Assembly: GCF_012726235.1 (NCBI RefSeq)
Contig: NZ_JAASAH010000026.1
Location: forward strand, 1 to 45,300
Direction: 5' to 3'
Length of the DNA stretch: 45,300 nucleotides
Source: Streptomyces sp. HNM0574
Lineage (GTDB): Bacteria; Actinomycetota; Actinomycetes; Streptomycetales; Streptomycetaceae
In this document: one piece after another, positions 25,092 through 33,670 of the stretch
Layout of the letters: each line of letters opens with the position of its first letter
Position numbering within the stretch: the stretch's first letter is position 1
Position numbers and translations under genes: made by a program
The notes under the pieces: generated by a model
The model's input: only the letters and a program-made list of their open reading frames with translations
Told to the model about the DNA's origin: nothing
Database searches by the model: none

Positions 25092-26147
25092 TCACGCGGC
25101 CGGTGCCGGGGCGGGGGCGCCCAGGGCACGTTCGGCGTTCCCGTGCAGGATCGACGCCGTTGCGCGGGCGCCGAGGCCGAGGGCGCGCACGGTGGCCAGC
25201 GGGGTGGTGTCGGCGAGGTCGAAGGGGGTGTCGGTGCCGAGCAGGACGTGGTCGGCGCCGACGCGGTCGACCAGTTCGCGCAGCAGCGGGGCCGAGAAGA
25301 CGGCGGTGTCGTAGTAGAAGGCGTCGATCCGTTCGGCGGGTGCGACGCGGGAGCGGCGGGCCTGCGGCTTGCGTTCCCAGCCGAGGGTCAGCCGGCCGCG
25401 CAGCGACGGCAGGCAGCCGCCGCCGTGCGCGAGGCAGAGCGTCAGCTCGTGCCGGTCGAGCAGCCCGCCGAGCACCAGGCGGGAGGCGGCGAGCGCGGTC
25501 TCCATGGGGTATCCGGCCAGTTGCGGCAGCCAGAGGTCGCCCATGCGGTCGAGCCCGGGCGCGGACGAGGGGTGGACGAAGGTGAAGGTGCGGCGTGCGG
25601 CGAGGAGGGCCCACAGGTCCTCGTTGACCGGGTGGTCGAGTTCGCGCCGCCGCCCCTGGGTGCCGCAGGCGATGCCGGGGGTACCCAGTTCGTCGAGGCA
25701 GCGGGCCGCCTCCCGGGCCGCGCCCTCGAACCCGGCCGGTGCGGTGCCGAGTGCGGTGAGGCGGTCGGGTGCCCGGGCGGTGAACTCGGCCAGCGCGTCG
25801 TTGCCCGCGCGGACCACGTCGAGCGCCAGGGCCTCGTCCTCCGCCGTGGCGCAGGTGAGGAACGGCGGCAGGGAGACCGCCTGGCGGCCGACCTGTTCGC
25901 GGTCCATCCGGGCCAGGCGGGCCGCGGTGTCGTACTGCTCGGGCGGGCAGGGGATCGGGGCGCGGTCGTCGGCGAGGCCGGAGATGCGGTGGTCCAGGCG
26001 CAGGACACCCTCGGGCAGTGCGGCGAGGTCGGCGAGGCCGCGTGCGGCGAGCCGCTCCAGGAGGGGCAGCGGCATGGCGTGCGCGTGGATGTCGAATGCC
26101 GTGTGCACGCCGGGAGTTGCGGGGCCCAGGCAGCCGGGGCCGCTCAC
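25092..26147 (-). CDS. Amidohydrolase, ACMSD/OMA-type decarboxylase or hydratase
   Basis: A 351-aa amidohydrolase-2 (PF04909-type) protein. Metal ligands are visible in order: FDIHAHAMP (HxH near the N-terminus), TFVHPSS, LCLAHGGG and LLGTDTPFD (Asp). Relatives include 2-amino-3-carboxymuconate-6-semialdehyde decarboxylase, gamma-resorcylate decarboxylase and 4-oxalomesaconate hydratase, all acting on or next to ring-cleavage products. The GTG start overlaps the LigB-like stop in GTGA, so it is translationally coupled to the dioxygenase. A later GTG at 26108 is an alternative start but lacks that coupling. It probably decarboxylates or hydrates the cleaved product. Confidence 0.82.
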   Translation of the reverse strand: MSGPGCLGPATPGVHTAFDIHAHAMPLPLLERLAARGLADLAALPEGVLRLDHRISGLADDRAPIPCPPEQYDTAARLARMDREQVGRQAVSLPPFLTCATAEDEALALDVVRAGNDALAEFTARAPDRLTALGTAPAGFEGAAREAARCLDELGTPGIACGTQGRRRELDHPVNEDLWALLAARRTFTFVHPSSAPGLDRMGDLWLPQLAGYPMETALAASRLVLGGLLDRHELTLCLAHGGGCLPSLRGRLTLGWERKPQARRSRVAPAERIDAFYYDTAVFSAPLLRELVDRVGADHVLLGTDTPFDLADTTPLATVRALGLGARATASILHGNAERALGAPAPAPAA

Positions 26148-26977
26148 CGGCCGCCGCCCGTCATGTCGTACTCGGCGACGCCCATGCCGGTGACCCAGGC
26201 GCGGATGGGCTCGTACGCCAGGACGCGGGCGGGGCGGTCGACGGCCGCGGCGAGGGTGAGCCAGCTGCGGATCTCGTGGGCGCCGTTGCCCGCCTGGTCG
26301 AGTTCGGCGTCGTCCATGTCGAGGACGTCGTCGAAGGAGTTCTTCTCCAGCCTGGTCAGGAACCAGCGGTCGAAGTCCTCGTCGATGTCGCCGATCCGTT
26401 CGTTGCCGACCCAGTGCGACAGTCCGCCCGCCGCGACCAGGGCGACCCGGTCGACGGCGGTGCACGCGTCGATCGCGGCGCGGAGCCGCTGCCCGAAGGT
26501 GAAGCACTGGCGCAGCGACAGCATGGGCCGCACCGCGCAGTTCTGGAGCAGCGGGACGAGCGGCAGCCGTCCGTCGGGGTCGACGGCGTGGTAGAGCGTC
26601 ATGATCCCGTGGTCCAGGGTCAGATGCTCCGAGAACGAGGGGGTGGCGCCCGCCTCGTGCAGGCCGCTCAACAGGCCGTGGGCGAGAGCGGGGCTGCCGG
26701 GGACGGGACGCCTGGGGATGGGGAGCCAGGGTTCGGCGGGGCCGGTGTTGGCCTCGGCGACGCCCACGCAGGTCTGGGGGAAGTTCTCCAGGAAGAAGTT
26801 GGTGAAGTGCTCGTTGGACAGGATGATCACGGCCTCGGCGCCGGAGGCGCGCACCCGCGCGGCGGCCTGCCGCAGCCCGGCCATGAAGGCGTCGTGCTGG
26901 GCCGCCGGGGCGCTGTCGGCGGCGGCGAGCATCATGGGCGCGTGGGAGGCGGCGAAGGCCGCGGTCAGGGACGCCAC
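26144..26977 (-). CDS. Class III extradiol ring-cleavage dioxygenase, LigB-like catalytic subunit
   Basis: A 277-aa non-heme iron dioxygenase of the LigB superfamily. The expected iron ligands are His12 (AASHAP), His57 (LSNEHF) and a Glu in YEPIRAWVTG near the C-terminus. AGGLSHWVG is the usual catalytic His region, and LEKNSFDDVLDM follows. It would split a catechol, aminophenol or protocatechuate-type ring next to the hydroxyl pair. GTG start with GGGAGG just upstream; it overlaps the LigA-like gene by 13 nt. Which phenol is cleaved cannot be read from sequence. Confidence 0.9.
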   Translation of the reverse strand: MASLTAAFAASHAPMMLAAADSAPAAQHDAFMAGLRQAAARVRASGAEAVIILSNEHFTNFFLENFPQTCVGVAEANTGPAEPWLPIPRRPVPGSPALAHGLLSGLHEAGATPSFSEHLTLDHGIMTLYHAVDPDGRLPLVPLLQNCAVRPMLSLRQCFTFGQRLRAAIDACTAVDRVALVAAGGLSHWVGNERIGDIDEDFDRWFLTRLEKNSFDDVLDMDDAELDQAGNGAHEIRSWLTLAAAVDRPARVLAYEPIRAWVTGMGVAEYDMTGGGR

Positions 26978-27252
26978 CGGACCTCCCGCTCGCTCGTGGT
27001 CAGGGTGCCGGCCAGGATCTCCCGGTACTCGTCGCGTGCCTTGCCGATGGAGCGGGCGTAGGCGTTGACGAGGACGGGGTGGACGCCGGCGGTGAACAGG
27101 CCGCGCAGGTCCTGCCGTTCGAGGAGCGCGGCCTCGCTCTCGGTCAGCCGCCCGCCGGCGGCCTCGTCCGTGCCGCGCGGGCAGGCGCAGGCCGCGGGGC
27201 GGGTGCCGCGGACGGTGTCGAACACGGCTCGTTGGACTCGGTACAGATTCAC
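26965..27252 (-). CDS. LigA-like small subunit of the extradiol dioxygenase
   Basis: A 95-aa helical protein starting MNLYRVQRAVFD and ending with LLERQDLRGLFTAGVHPVLVNAYARSIG, the pattern of protocatechuate 4,5-dioxygenase alpha (LigA) domains that cap the LigB active site. It precedes and overlaps the catalytic subunit, the same order as ligAB. GTG start. Its presence favours a two-subunit LigAB-type enzyme over a single-chain type. Confidence 0.82.
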   Translation of the reverse strand: MNLYRVQRAVFDTVRGTRPAACACPRGTDEAAGGRLTESEAALLERQDLRGLFTAGVHPVLVNAYARSIGKARDEYREILAGTLTTSEREVRWRP

Positions 27253-27314
27253 TGGTCTGTCGTCCTCTCCTGAGGATGCGGGGCGCGCGCCGCCCGGCCC
27301 GGTGCCGGGCGCGC

Positions 27315-28781
27315 TCAATGCCCTTCGGACATACCGACGTTCATCACCACGGCCTTCGGCTCGGTGAAGAACTCCCTGCTGTACGCGCCGCCTTCGCGGC
27401 CGATCCCGGACTGGCCCGCGCCGCCGAACGGGGCCCGCAGGTCCCGCACGAAGAAGCAGTTGACCCAGACGGTGCCGCCCTTGAGCGCCGCGGAGACGCG
27501 GTGCGCGCGGCGGAGGTTCTCGGTGAACACCATCGCGTTGAGGCCGTAGGGGGTGTCGTTGGCCAGCGTGACGGCCTCGTCCTCCCGGTCGAAGGGGGTG
27601 ACGACGACGAGCGGGCCGAAGATCTCCTCCCGGCACACGGGCGCGTCCGGCGCCGCGTCGGTGATCACGGTGGGCCGTACCGCCCAGGTGTCCTCCCCGT
27701 ACCGGCCGCCGGTGACGATCCGGCCCTGTCCGGCGTCGCCGGTGCCGAGCGCGTCGAGGTACGAGGTGACCTTGGCGTGGTGCTCGGCGGAGGCGAGCGG
27801 GCCGATGTCGGTGGCCGGGTCCGCCGGGTCGCCGACGGTCAGCCGCTCGGCGGCCGCGGTGAAGCGGGCGAGGAACTCCTCGTACACCGGCCGCTCGACG
27901 AACAGCCTGCTCCCGGCCAGGCAGACCTGGCCCGCGTTGCTGAACGCGGCCTGCACGGACCAGCTCACGGCGAGGTCCAGGTCGGCGTCGGCGAAGACGA
28001 CGTTGGCGCCCTTGCCGCCCAACTCCATGCTGACGGGCGTGAGATGCGAGGCGGCGCCGCGCGCGATGGCCCGGCCGGTGGCCGACTCGCCGGTGAAGGT
28101 GATCCGGTCGACGCCGGGGTGGGTGACCAGGAACTCCCCGGCCGCTCCGGGGCCGTGGCCGTGCACGACGTTCAGGGTGCCGGCGGGGAGCCCGGCCTCC
28201 GCGGCGAGCTTCGCGAGGAGCGTCGCGGAGGCGGGGCTCTGCTCGGCCGGTTTGAGCACGACGGTGTTGCCGTGCGCGAGGGCCGGGGCGATCTTCCAGC
28301 TCTCCAGCATGAGCGGGAAGTTCCACGGGGAGACGGCGGCGACCACCCCGGCCGGGTCGAAGCGGGTGTAGACGTGGCAGCCGAGGTCCGAGGGCAGGTG
28401 CTGGGACTCGGCGATCCGCGCGTGGTCGGCGAAGAAGCGGAAGTTGGCGGCGGCCCGGGTGACGTCCTTGGCCAGGGCCTGGCCGAGCGGTCGGCCCATG
28501 TCGCGGCTGTCGGCGGCGGCCAGCTCCTCGGCGTGCGCCTCGATCAGGCCGGCCAGGGCGTGCAGCGCGCGGCCGCGTTCGGCGTACCCCATGCGCGGCC
28601 AGTCGCCGCCGGTGAAGGCGCGGCGCGCGGAGGTCACGGCCCGTTCGACGTCGTCCGCGCCGCCCTCGGCCACCTCGGCCCACTCGCCGCGCCGCCACGG
28701 GTCGACGGTCGGGAAGCGGCGGCCGTCGGCGGACTCGTCCTCCTTGCCGTCGATCACGTGGCCGATGAACGGCTTGCTCAT
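27315..28781 (-). CDS. Aldehyde dehydrogenase, 2-hydroxy(amino)muconic semialdehyde type
   Basis: A 488-aa NAD(P)-dependent aldehyde dehydrogenase. Key residues are present: Asn154 in SPWNFP, Glu253 in MELGGKGAN and nucleophile Cys287 in NAGQVCLAGS. CREEIFGPL and the ending GREGGAYSREFFTEPKAVVMNV resemble 2-hydroxymuconic and 2-aminomuconic semialdehyde dehydrogenases. In the operon it would oxidise the semialdehyde from the LigAB-like enzyme. The 62-nt gap to the LigA-like gene keeps it in the same transcript. Confidence 0.88.
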   Translation of the reverse strand: MSKPFIGHVIDGKEDESADGRRFPTVDPWRRGEWAEVAEGGADDVERAVTSARRAFTGGDWPRMGYAERGRALHALAGLIEAHAEELAAADSRDMGRPLGQALAKDVTRAAANFRFFADHARIAESQHLPSDLGCHVYTRFDPAGVVAAVSPWNFPLMLESWKIAPALAHGNTVVLKPAEQSPASATLLAKLAAEAGLPAGTLNVVHGHGPGAAGEFLVTHPGVDRITFTGESATGRAIARGAASHLTPVSMELGGKGANVVFADADLDLAVSWSVQAAFSNAGQVCLAGSRLFVERPVYEEFLARFTAAAERLTVGDPADPATDIGPLASAEHHAKVTSYLDALGTGDAGQGRIVTGGRYGEDTWAVRPTVITDAAPDAPVCREEIFGPLVVVTPFDREDEAVTLANDTPYGLNAMVFTENLRRAHRVSAALKGGTVWVNCFFVRDLRAPFGGAGQSGIGREGGAYSREFFTEPKAVVMNVGMSEGH

Positions 28782-28875
28782 GCCTGACTCCTTCTCGTGC
28801 GGTTCCTGAGCCCGTGCGGGCGGGTGAAGTCGGGGCGTACGGAGGTGCTGACGGCCGGGGCGGGGGAAGCGGCCG

Positions 28876-29661
28876 TCAGGTGCGGACGGTGACCTCGCCG
28901 AGGGTGCCGAAGTACGCGGTGACCTCGTCCCCGGCGGTGACGGGGACGGCGTCGGTGATGCCGCCGGTGAGGACGGTCCAGCCGGGTTCGATCCGGATGC
29001 CGCGGCGTCCGAGCAGCTCGGCCGCGAAGACCAGGGCCCGGAGCGGGTCGCCCAGCACGTCGGCGCCGACGCCCTCGCTGACCGGCTGCCCGTTCTTCTC
29101 CATCCGGCAGGGCTCGGCCACAAGGTCCAGGCCGCCGGGGGGTGTTGACGTCCCGGCGAGCGCGTAGTGGGCGCTGGAGGCGTTGTCGGCGATGACGTCG
29201 GGCAGGGTGAAGCGGTAGTCGCGGTACCGGCTGTCGATGACCTCCAGGCCCGCCCGTACGGCGCTGACGCACTCCAGGGCCTGCCCGGCCGTGACACCGG
29301 GGCCGGCCAGCGGGGCGCCGATCTCCAGGACGATCTCCGGCTCGACGCGCGGGTGGATGAGTGGCTCCAGCGGCACCTTCGCGCCGGGGCCGAGCGTCAT
29401 CCGGTCGGTCAGCCAGGCCACCAGCGGTTCGTCGACGTTCATCCGCCGCTGCTTGGCGGGCGAGGTGAGCCCGAGCTTGACGCCGACGACGCGCTCGCCG
29501 CGCCGCTTGCGCAGCGCCAGCGTCTCGGCCTGGATGTCGTACGCCGTCTCCACGTCGAGGCCGGGCAGCCGGGAGGTCAGCAGGTCGGTCTCGGCGCCCC
29601 GGTCCTCGGCCCGGAGCAGCTCGGCGGCGATGGCGTGGATGTCGGTCGGCACGGTTGTCAC
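28876..29661 (-). CDS. 2-Keto-4-pentenoate hydratase / 2-oxo-3-hexenedioate decarboxylase family
   Basis: A 261-aa MhpD/NahK-family enzyme acting on dienol products of ring cleavage. RVVGVKLGLTSPAKQRRMNVDEPLVAWLTDRM (about 57-90) and HPRVEPEIVLEIGAPL contain the metal-binding Glu pair. The late segment GWTVLTGGITDAVPVTAGDEVTAYFG is typical. In catabolic pathways it follows semialdehyde oxidation and tautomerisation, consistent with the ALDH here and the tautomerase at 35502. GTG 29661 is preferred because AAGAGGGG lies 8 nt upstream; GTG 29670 is also in frame. First gene of its operon. Confidence 0.87.
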   Translation of the reverse strand: MTTVPTDIHAIAAELLRAEDRGAETDLLTSRLPGLDVETAYDIQAETLALRKRRGERVVGVKLGLTSPAKQRRMNVDEPLVAWLTDRMTLGPGAKVPLEPLIHPRVEPEIVLEIGAPLAGPGVTAGQALECVSAVRAGLEVIDSRYRDYRFTLPDVIADNASSAHYALAGTSTPPGGLDLVAEPCRMEKNGQPVSEGVGADVLGDPLRALVFAAELLGRRGIRIEPGWTVLTGGITDAVPVTAGDEVTAYFGTLGEVTVRT

Positions 29662-29757
29662 GGTGGTCACCCCTCTTGCTCACCGTCGGGTCCGGCCGGT
29701 CGCCCGACCTCGGTGACTGAATCCTTGCCGCGCGGCCGGGAGTCGTGGAACGGACCC

Positions 29758-29772
29758 TTCTACTGAGCGGAA
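29758..29772. promoter_or_regulatory. Candidate IclR-type operator A
   Basis: TTCTACTGAGCGGAA lies in the 190-bp space between the divergent hydratase and MFS starts. It shares 10 of 15 positions with each of three other sites near this locus (35845, 39459, 39489), giving a loose palindromic consensus TTCYRCTSAGYGGAA. The position suits control of both operons by the IclR protein at 39575. Confidence 0.45.
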
Positions 29773-29860
29773 CCAGAGCGTCCTATTCGATCTCGGGGTC
29801 CCAGCATGAGAGACGAGCCGACCGGCTCGAACCGCTCAACTCCACAGCGAGAGGAGACCG

Positions 29861-31141
29861 ATGACGTCCCGGCCCGCCGTACGCGTCCATCCCGCCTGGG
29901 GGATGCTCGCCCTGGTCCTGCTCGGACTGCTCACCGCGCAGGGCACCCGCATCGCGTTCGGTGCCTTCGTCCCCGCCTGGCAGGACGACCTCGACGTCAG
30001 CCGGGGCACGATCAGTCTGGTCGGCACGGCCAGCTTCGTGATCTACGGCCTCACCCAGCCGCTCGTCGGCCGGCTCTCCGACCGGTACGGGGCGCGGGCG
30101 GTGCTGTCGGCCGGTGTCGTCGTCGCCGGGCTCGGCCTGGTCGCCTCCTCGCAGGCGCCGGACGTGGCCTGGCTCGCCGTGCTGTACGGGCTGCTCGCCT
30201 CGCTCGGCTTCAGCGCCGCCTCGGGTGTGACGGCCGGGCTCGTGGTGAGCCAGTGGTTCACCACGCGGCGGGGCGTGGCCTTCTCGTTCGTCGAATCGGG
30301 CTTCGGCGCCGGGCAGTTCGTCTTCGTCCCGCTGTCGCTGGCCCTGATCGACGCGTACGGCTGGAGCACCACGCTCGCCGTCGAGGGTGCCGCGCTGATG
30401 CTGGTGGTGGGCCCGCTGATCGCCGTGCTGCTGCGCTCGGCCCCGGCCGAGAAGGGCCTCGAACCGTACGGCGGGCCCGCGCCCGCGCCGGCCGGGGAGG
30501 AGCCGGCCGGGGGCGGCGGGGCCGGGCGGCGGGTGCTGCGCTCCCCGGTGCTCTGGGCGCTGGTGGCGCCGTTCTTCGTGTGCGGGGTGACCACGACCGG
30601 GCTGATCGACACCCATCTGGTGCCGCTCGCGCACGACCACGGCAACTCGACGGCGCTGACCGGCACCACCGTGAGCCTGCTGGCCGCGGCCAACATCACC
30701 GGCATCCTGGCCTCGGGCCCGCTGAGCGACCGCTACAACTGCGCCCGCATCCTGGCAGTGTTGTACGGCGTGCGGACGCTGAGCCTGATCCTGCTGGCCA
30801 TGGCGCCGCACGGCGGCTGGCTGGTGGCCTTCGCCGTGGTCTTCGGCCTGGTCGACTTCGCGACGGTCACCCCGACGCACCTCATCGCCACCCGGCACTT
30901 CCCGCCCGCCGCGCTCGGGCTGGTCTTCGGGTTCCTGTCCATGGGGCACCAGCTCGGCTCCGCCGTGGGCAGTTACGTGCCCGGGCTGCTGCACGACCTG
31001 ACGGGCAGCTACACCACGACCCTGATCGGCTGCTCGGCCGCGCTGTTCGGGGCCACCCTCGTCTGCCTGGCCGTGCTGCCGGCCCGCAGCGTCGCGCCCA
31101 CGGCGGCGGAGACGCCGGAACCGGCCTCCCCGGTGAACTGA
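29861..31141 (+). CDS. MFS transporter, oxalate/formate-monocarboxylate type
   Basis: A 426-aa 12-helix MFS protein (QGTRIAFGAFVPAWQDDL, GRLSDRYGARAV in loop 2-3, GPLSDRYNCARI in the second half, CGVTTTGLIDTHLVPLA). The pattern is of the OFA/MCT-like group that moves carboxylates. It diverges from the ring-cleavage operon and probably imports an aromatic or keto acid or exports the product. AGAGGAG lies 8 nt before the ATG. Confidence 0.85.
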   Translation: MTSRPAVRVHPAWGMLALVLLGLLTAQGTRIAFGAFVPAWQDDLDVSRGTISLVGTASFVIYGLTQPLVGRLSDRYGARAVLSAGVVVAGLGLVASSQAPDVAWLAVLYGLLASLGFSAASGVTAGLVVSQWFTTRRGVAFSFVESGFGAGQFVFVPLSLALIDAYGWSTTLAVEGAALMLVVGPLIAVLLRSAPAEKGLEPYGGPAPAPAGEEPAGGGGAGRRVLRSPVLWALVAPFFVCGVTTTGLIDTHLVPLAHDHGNSTALTGTTVSLLAAANITGILASGPLSDRYNCARILAVLYGVRTLSLILLAMAPHGGWLVAFAVVFGLVDFATVTPTHLIATRHFPPAALGLVFGFLSMGHQLGSAVGSYVPGLLHDLTGSYTTTLIGCSAALFGATLVCLAVLPARSVAPTAAETPEPASPVN

Positions 31142-31196
31142 GCCCGCTGGTGGGCGAGTTCGGGCGGGGAGGCCGGAGAGGGCTTGCGGCGCGGGC

Positions 31197-32513
31197 TCAG
31201 GTGCCGGGCCCCGGCCGGCCCGTACGGACTCCCCGCAGCGCCAGCATCTCGATGACCAGGGCGCCGATCAGGGCCAGGGAGGCGCAGGCCACCCCGGGCA
31301 GGGGGGTGCGGACGAGGAGGAGGCCGAGGCCGATCATGCCGATCAGGTGGGCGAGGGCGGCGCGCGGCAGGATGCGCGTGCGCTCCTCGGCCAGTGCCCT
31401 GGCCCGCAGCCGTCCGCGTACCGCCCACAGTGCGGGCACCACGGCGAGCAGGGCGATCCAGCGCAGGCCGAGCCCGGCGGGGCCGTCGGGCACGTGGCTG
31501 AAGTCGACCAGGTACAGGCGCGCGAGCGGGGTGAGCGCCACCAGCAGCCCCGCGCCGAGGAGTCCGCCGGCGAGCAGGAACGTGAAGCGCGAGAGGGTGC
31601 CCGGCCGTCCGGACCGGCGCAGGAAGGCGGCGCCGACGGTGTCCAGGTCGGACAGCGGGACGGTGCCCAGGGACAGGAGCCCGTAGATCGCGGGCCAGAC
31701 CACCAGCGAGTCCTCGGCGGAGGCCGCGCGGGTGAGGACCACGGTGGTGACCAGCGCGGGGCTCATGTTGAGCAGCACGCTGGAGGTGATCCTGGCGTGC
31801 TGCACGAGCAGCCCGCGCGCCCGGGCCGCCGGCACGGGCGCGAGGCGGCGGACGGCGAGGAGGAGCCCCGCGGTCTCCGCCCAGGCACCGGCGGACAGCG
31901 CGAGTCCGCCGGCGGCCGCCGCGGGGACGCCCGTCCACCAGGCGACGAGGCCCGCCAGTCCGGTGGCCGCGATCCGTACGCCGGTGGAGACGGCGATGGC
32001 CCGGGTGGTGTCCCGGGTGATCAGCCGGCCGTGCAGGTAGCGGCGGAGCGCCACCGCCAGCGGGGCGGTCGCGAAGGAGAGCAGGCTGAGCCGGAAGGCG
32101 TCGTGCAACTCACCGGGCAGCCCGAGGAGTTGGGGGAGGAATTCCCGCAGGCCCGGTACGGCCGCGCAGGCCGTCAGGGCCGCGCTGCCGGCCAGTCCGG
32201 TCGCCGCCGCCCACCGGAGCAGGGCCCGCGAGCCCTGCCCGGCGAGCTCGGCCACCACGAGGGGGGCCATCGCCAGCGCGGGCGAGTTGGCGACGAACAG
32301 GACGGACAGCCCGACCCCCAGCGCGGCGACCGCGTCGGCGCCGTCCGGCATCCGGGCCGCGATCGCCACCACCAGGGGGATCTCCCAGGCCAGCATGGAC
32401 GAGCCGAGCGCGGTCGGCGCCCAGGAGCGGGCCAGGGCGGCGGCTCCCGACTCCGCCGTCCCCGTGCGAGCCGGGGACTCCGGGGCGGGGGGATCGTCCT
32501 GCGTGAAGGTCAC
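31197..32513 (-). CDS. Multispanning membrane protein, MATE/MOP-like, candidate peptide-product exporter
   Basis: 438 aa with about 12 hydrophobic helices after a short hydrophilic N-terminus. SMLAWEIPLVVAIAARM opens the first helix and LSDLDTVGAAFLRRSG is a mid-protein cytoplasmic loop. The organisation resembles MATE/polysaccharide-type flippases, but I see no diagnostic motif, so the family call is tentative. GTG at 32513 overlaps the ThiF-like stop in GTGA, tying its translation to the enzyme. In that context the likely job is export of the modified peptide or self-protection. Confidence 0.72.
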   Translation of the reverse strand: MTFTQDDPPAPESPARTGTAESGAAALARSWAPTALGSSMLAWEIPLVVAIAARMPDGADAVAALGVGLSVLFVANSPALAMAPLVVAELAGQGSRALLRWAAATGLAGSAALTACAAVPGLREFLPQLLGLPGELHDAFRLSLLSFATAPLAVALRRYLHGRLITRDTTRAIAVSTGVRIAATGLAGLVAWWTGVPAAAAGGLALSAGAWAETAGLLLAVRRLAPVPAARARGLLVQHARITSSVLLNMSPALVTTVVLTRAASAEDSLVVWPAIYGLLSLGTVPLSDLDTVGAAFLRRSGRPGTLSRFTFLLAGGLLGAGLLVALTPLARLYLVDFSHVPDGPAGLGLRWIALLAVVPALWAVRGRLRARALAEERTRILPRAALAHLIGMIGLGLLLVRTPLPGVACASLALIGALVIEMLALRGVRTGRPGPGT

Positions 32514-33547
32514 TGCGGCGGCCGGCCTTCCCTGCACGGGCACCCGTCGCGGAAGGAGAAGGGCGTGAAGTCGAAGGTGAGCGTCTCGGCGTTGACGTAG
32601 AGGCTCTGGCCCGCCGTGCGGGAGGTGTCCTTGGCGCCGGAGACCAGGCCGACGACCTCGTTCACCGCGATGCCGGCGACCATCGCCACCAGCGTTCCGG
32701 TGAGGCTGCCGGACTTCTCCGGACGCAGCACCTTCAGGTCCCGGATGCCGACGCACTCCATGCAGGGGGTGCGGCCGGGGAGCATCGTCGGGCCGACCCG
32801 GGCGCCCTTGTTGGTGATGCCGATCTGCCCGAACGGCACCCCGGTGCGCAGGCTGGCCTCGTTGGACCAGCGGATGGCCTTGTTGCGGGGCCGGTCGTAG
32901 GCGTTGAAGAAGAAGTCGGCGCCGTCGACGAGTTTGACGATGTCGTCGGCCGACTCGATCCGCGTCCGGTGCTGGATGAACCTCGACCGGGAGTTCTGCA
33001 GGGCGAGATGGCGCTCCAGGGCCTCCAGCTTGTGGACGCCGACGTCCTGTTCGTCGAAGGTCGGGTGGGTGGGCAGGTTCTCCTCGGCGAAGGTGTCGAA
33101 GTCGACGGCCTCCAGGGTGCCGATGCCCGCCGCGTTGAGCAGCCGGAGCAGGGTGGTGCCGCCGGCGCCGGTGCCGATGATGACGACGCGGGCCTCGCGC
33201 AGCCGGCGCATGCCCTCGTAGCCGTTCCAGTCGTCGTGGTCGTACAGCCGCAGGTGGTTGATCTGGCGGCTCCAGCGGCGGACGTCGTCGGCGTCGAGGT
33301 CGGGGACGTGCGCGGCGTCGTCCAGGACGCCCTCGGAGCCGAGGACCTCCAGCCACTCGTCGGTCTCCGGGTAGCCGGCGCGCAGCTCCTCCAGGGTGCG
33401 GGTGCCGTCGAGGTCGAGCACGAAGGACACCATGTCCGGGGTCGGGTCCGTGATGCGGAACTTCTCCGGCCCGATGCCGATGTACAGGTGGGGTTCCTCG
33501 TCCACCTGGTAGATCCGGAGGAACTCCTTGACCCTGGGTCGACGCAT
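32510..33547 (-). CDS. ThiF/E1-like adenylyltransferase with N-terminal peptide-clamp domain (MccB-like)
   Basis: 345 aa. Residues about 5-80 (EFLRIYQVDEEPHLYIGIGPEKFRI...) look like a winged-helix peptide clamp/RiPP recognition element. A helix leads into an E1-type Rossmann domain: IIGTGAGGTTLLRLL (123-137), DFDTFAEENL (149-158) and DEQDVGVHKLEAL. The structural zinc site is CMEC (262-265) with CPC (336-338). Domain order and zinc positions parallel MccB, which adenylylates the C-terminal residue of the heptapeptide MccA in microcin C synthesis. A strong AAGGAGA site precedes the ATG. It lies between a 20-residue peptide gene and a transporter gene. Predicted: ATP-dependent activation of that peptide's C-terminus. 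Confidence 0.85.
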   Translation of the reverse strand: MRRPRVKEFLRIYQVDEEPHLYIGIGPEKFRITDPTPDMVSFVLDLDGTRTLEELRAGYPETDEWLEVLGSEGVLDDAAHVPDLDADDVRRWSRQINHLRLYDHDDWNGYEGMRRLREARVVIIGTGAGGTTLLRLLNAAGIGTLEAVDFDTFAEENLPTHPTFDEQDVGVHKLEALERHLALQNSRSRFIQHRTRIESADDIVKLVDGADFFFNAYDRPRNKAIRWSNEASLRTGVPFGQIGITNKGARVGPTMLPGRTPCMECVGIRDLKVLRPEKSGSLTGTLVAMVAGIAVNEVVGLVSGAKDTSRTAGQSLYVNAETLTFDFTPFSFRDGCPCREGRPPQ

Positions 33548-33610
33548 CCGGGCGTCTCCTTCTCGTGTGGTGAGTCGAGGTGATGGGTGGTGCGCCCGGG
33601 CGGCGCGCGT

Positions 33611-33651
33611 ACCGTGGCGGGGAGGGCGCGGGGCCGGCTCCCCGCCACGGT
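33611..33651 (-). terminator. Intercistronic hairpin / attenuator after the peptide gene
   Basis: ACCGTGGCGGGGAG (33611-33624) and CTCCCCGCCACGGT (33638-33651) form a perfect 14-bp stem with a 13-nt loop. It starts 19 nt after the peptide stop and ends 63 nt before the ThiF-like start. No T run follows. It could end most transcripts after the peptide gene or stabilise them, giving more peptide than enzyme. Confidence 0.7.
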
Positions 33652-33670
33652 CGTCAGCACGTGCCCGTCA

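Noticed and set aside
24151..25614. 487-aa version of the TIM-barrel protein
   Set aside because: Residues before GTG 25029 are Arg/Pro-rich antisense of the amidohydrolase; a ribosome site supports 25029.
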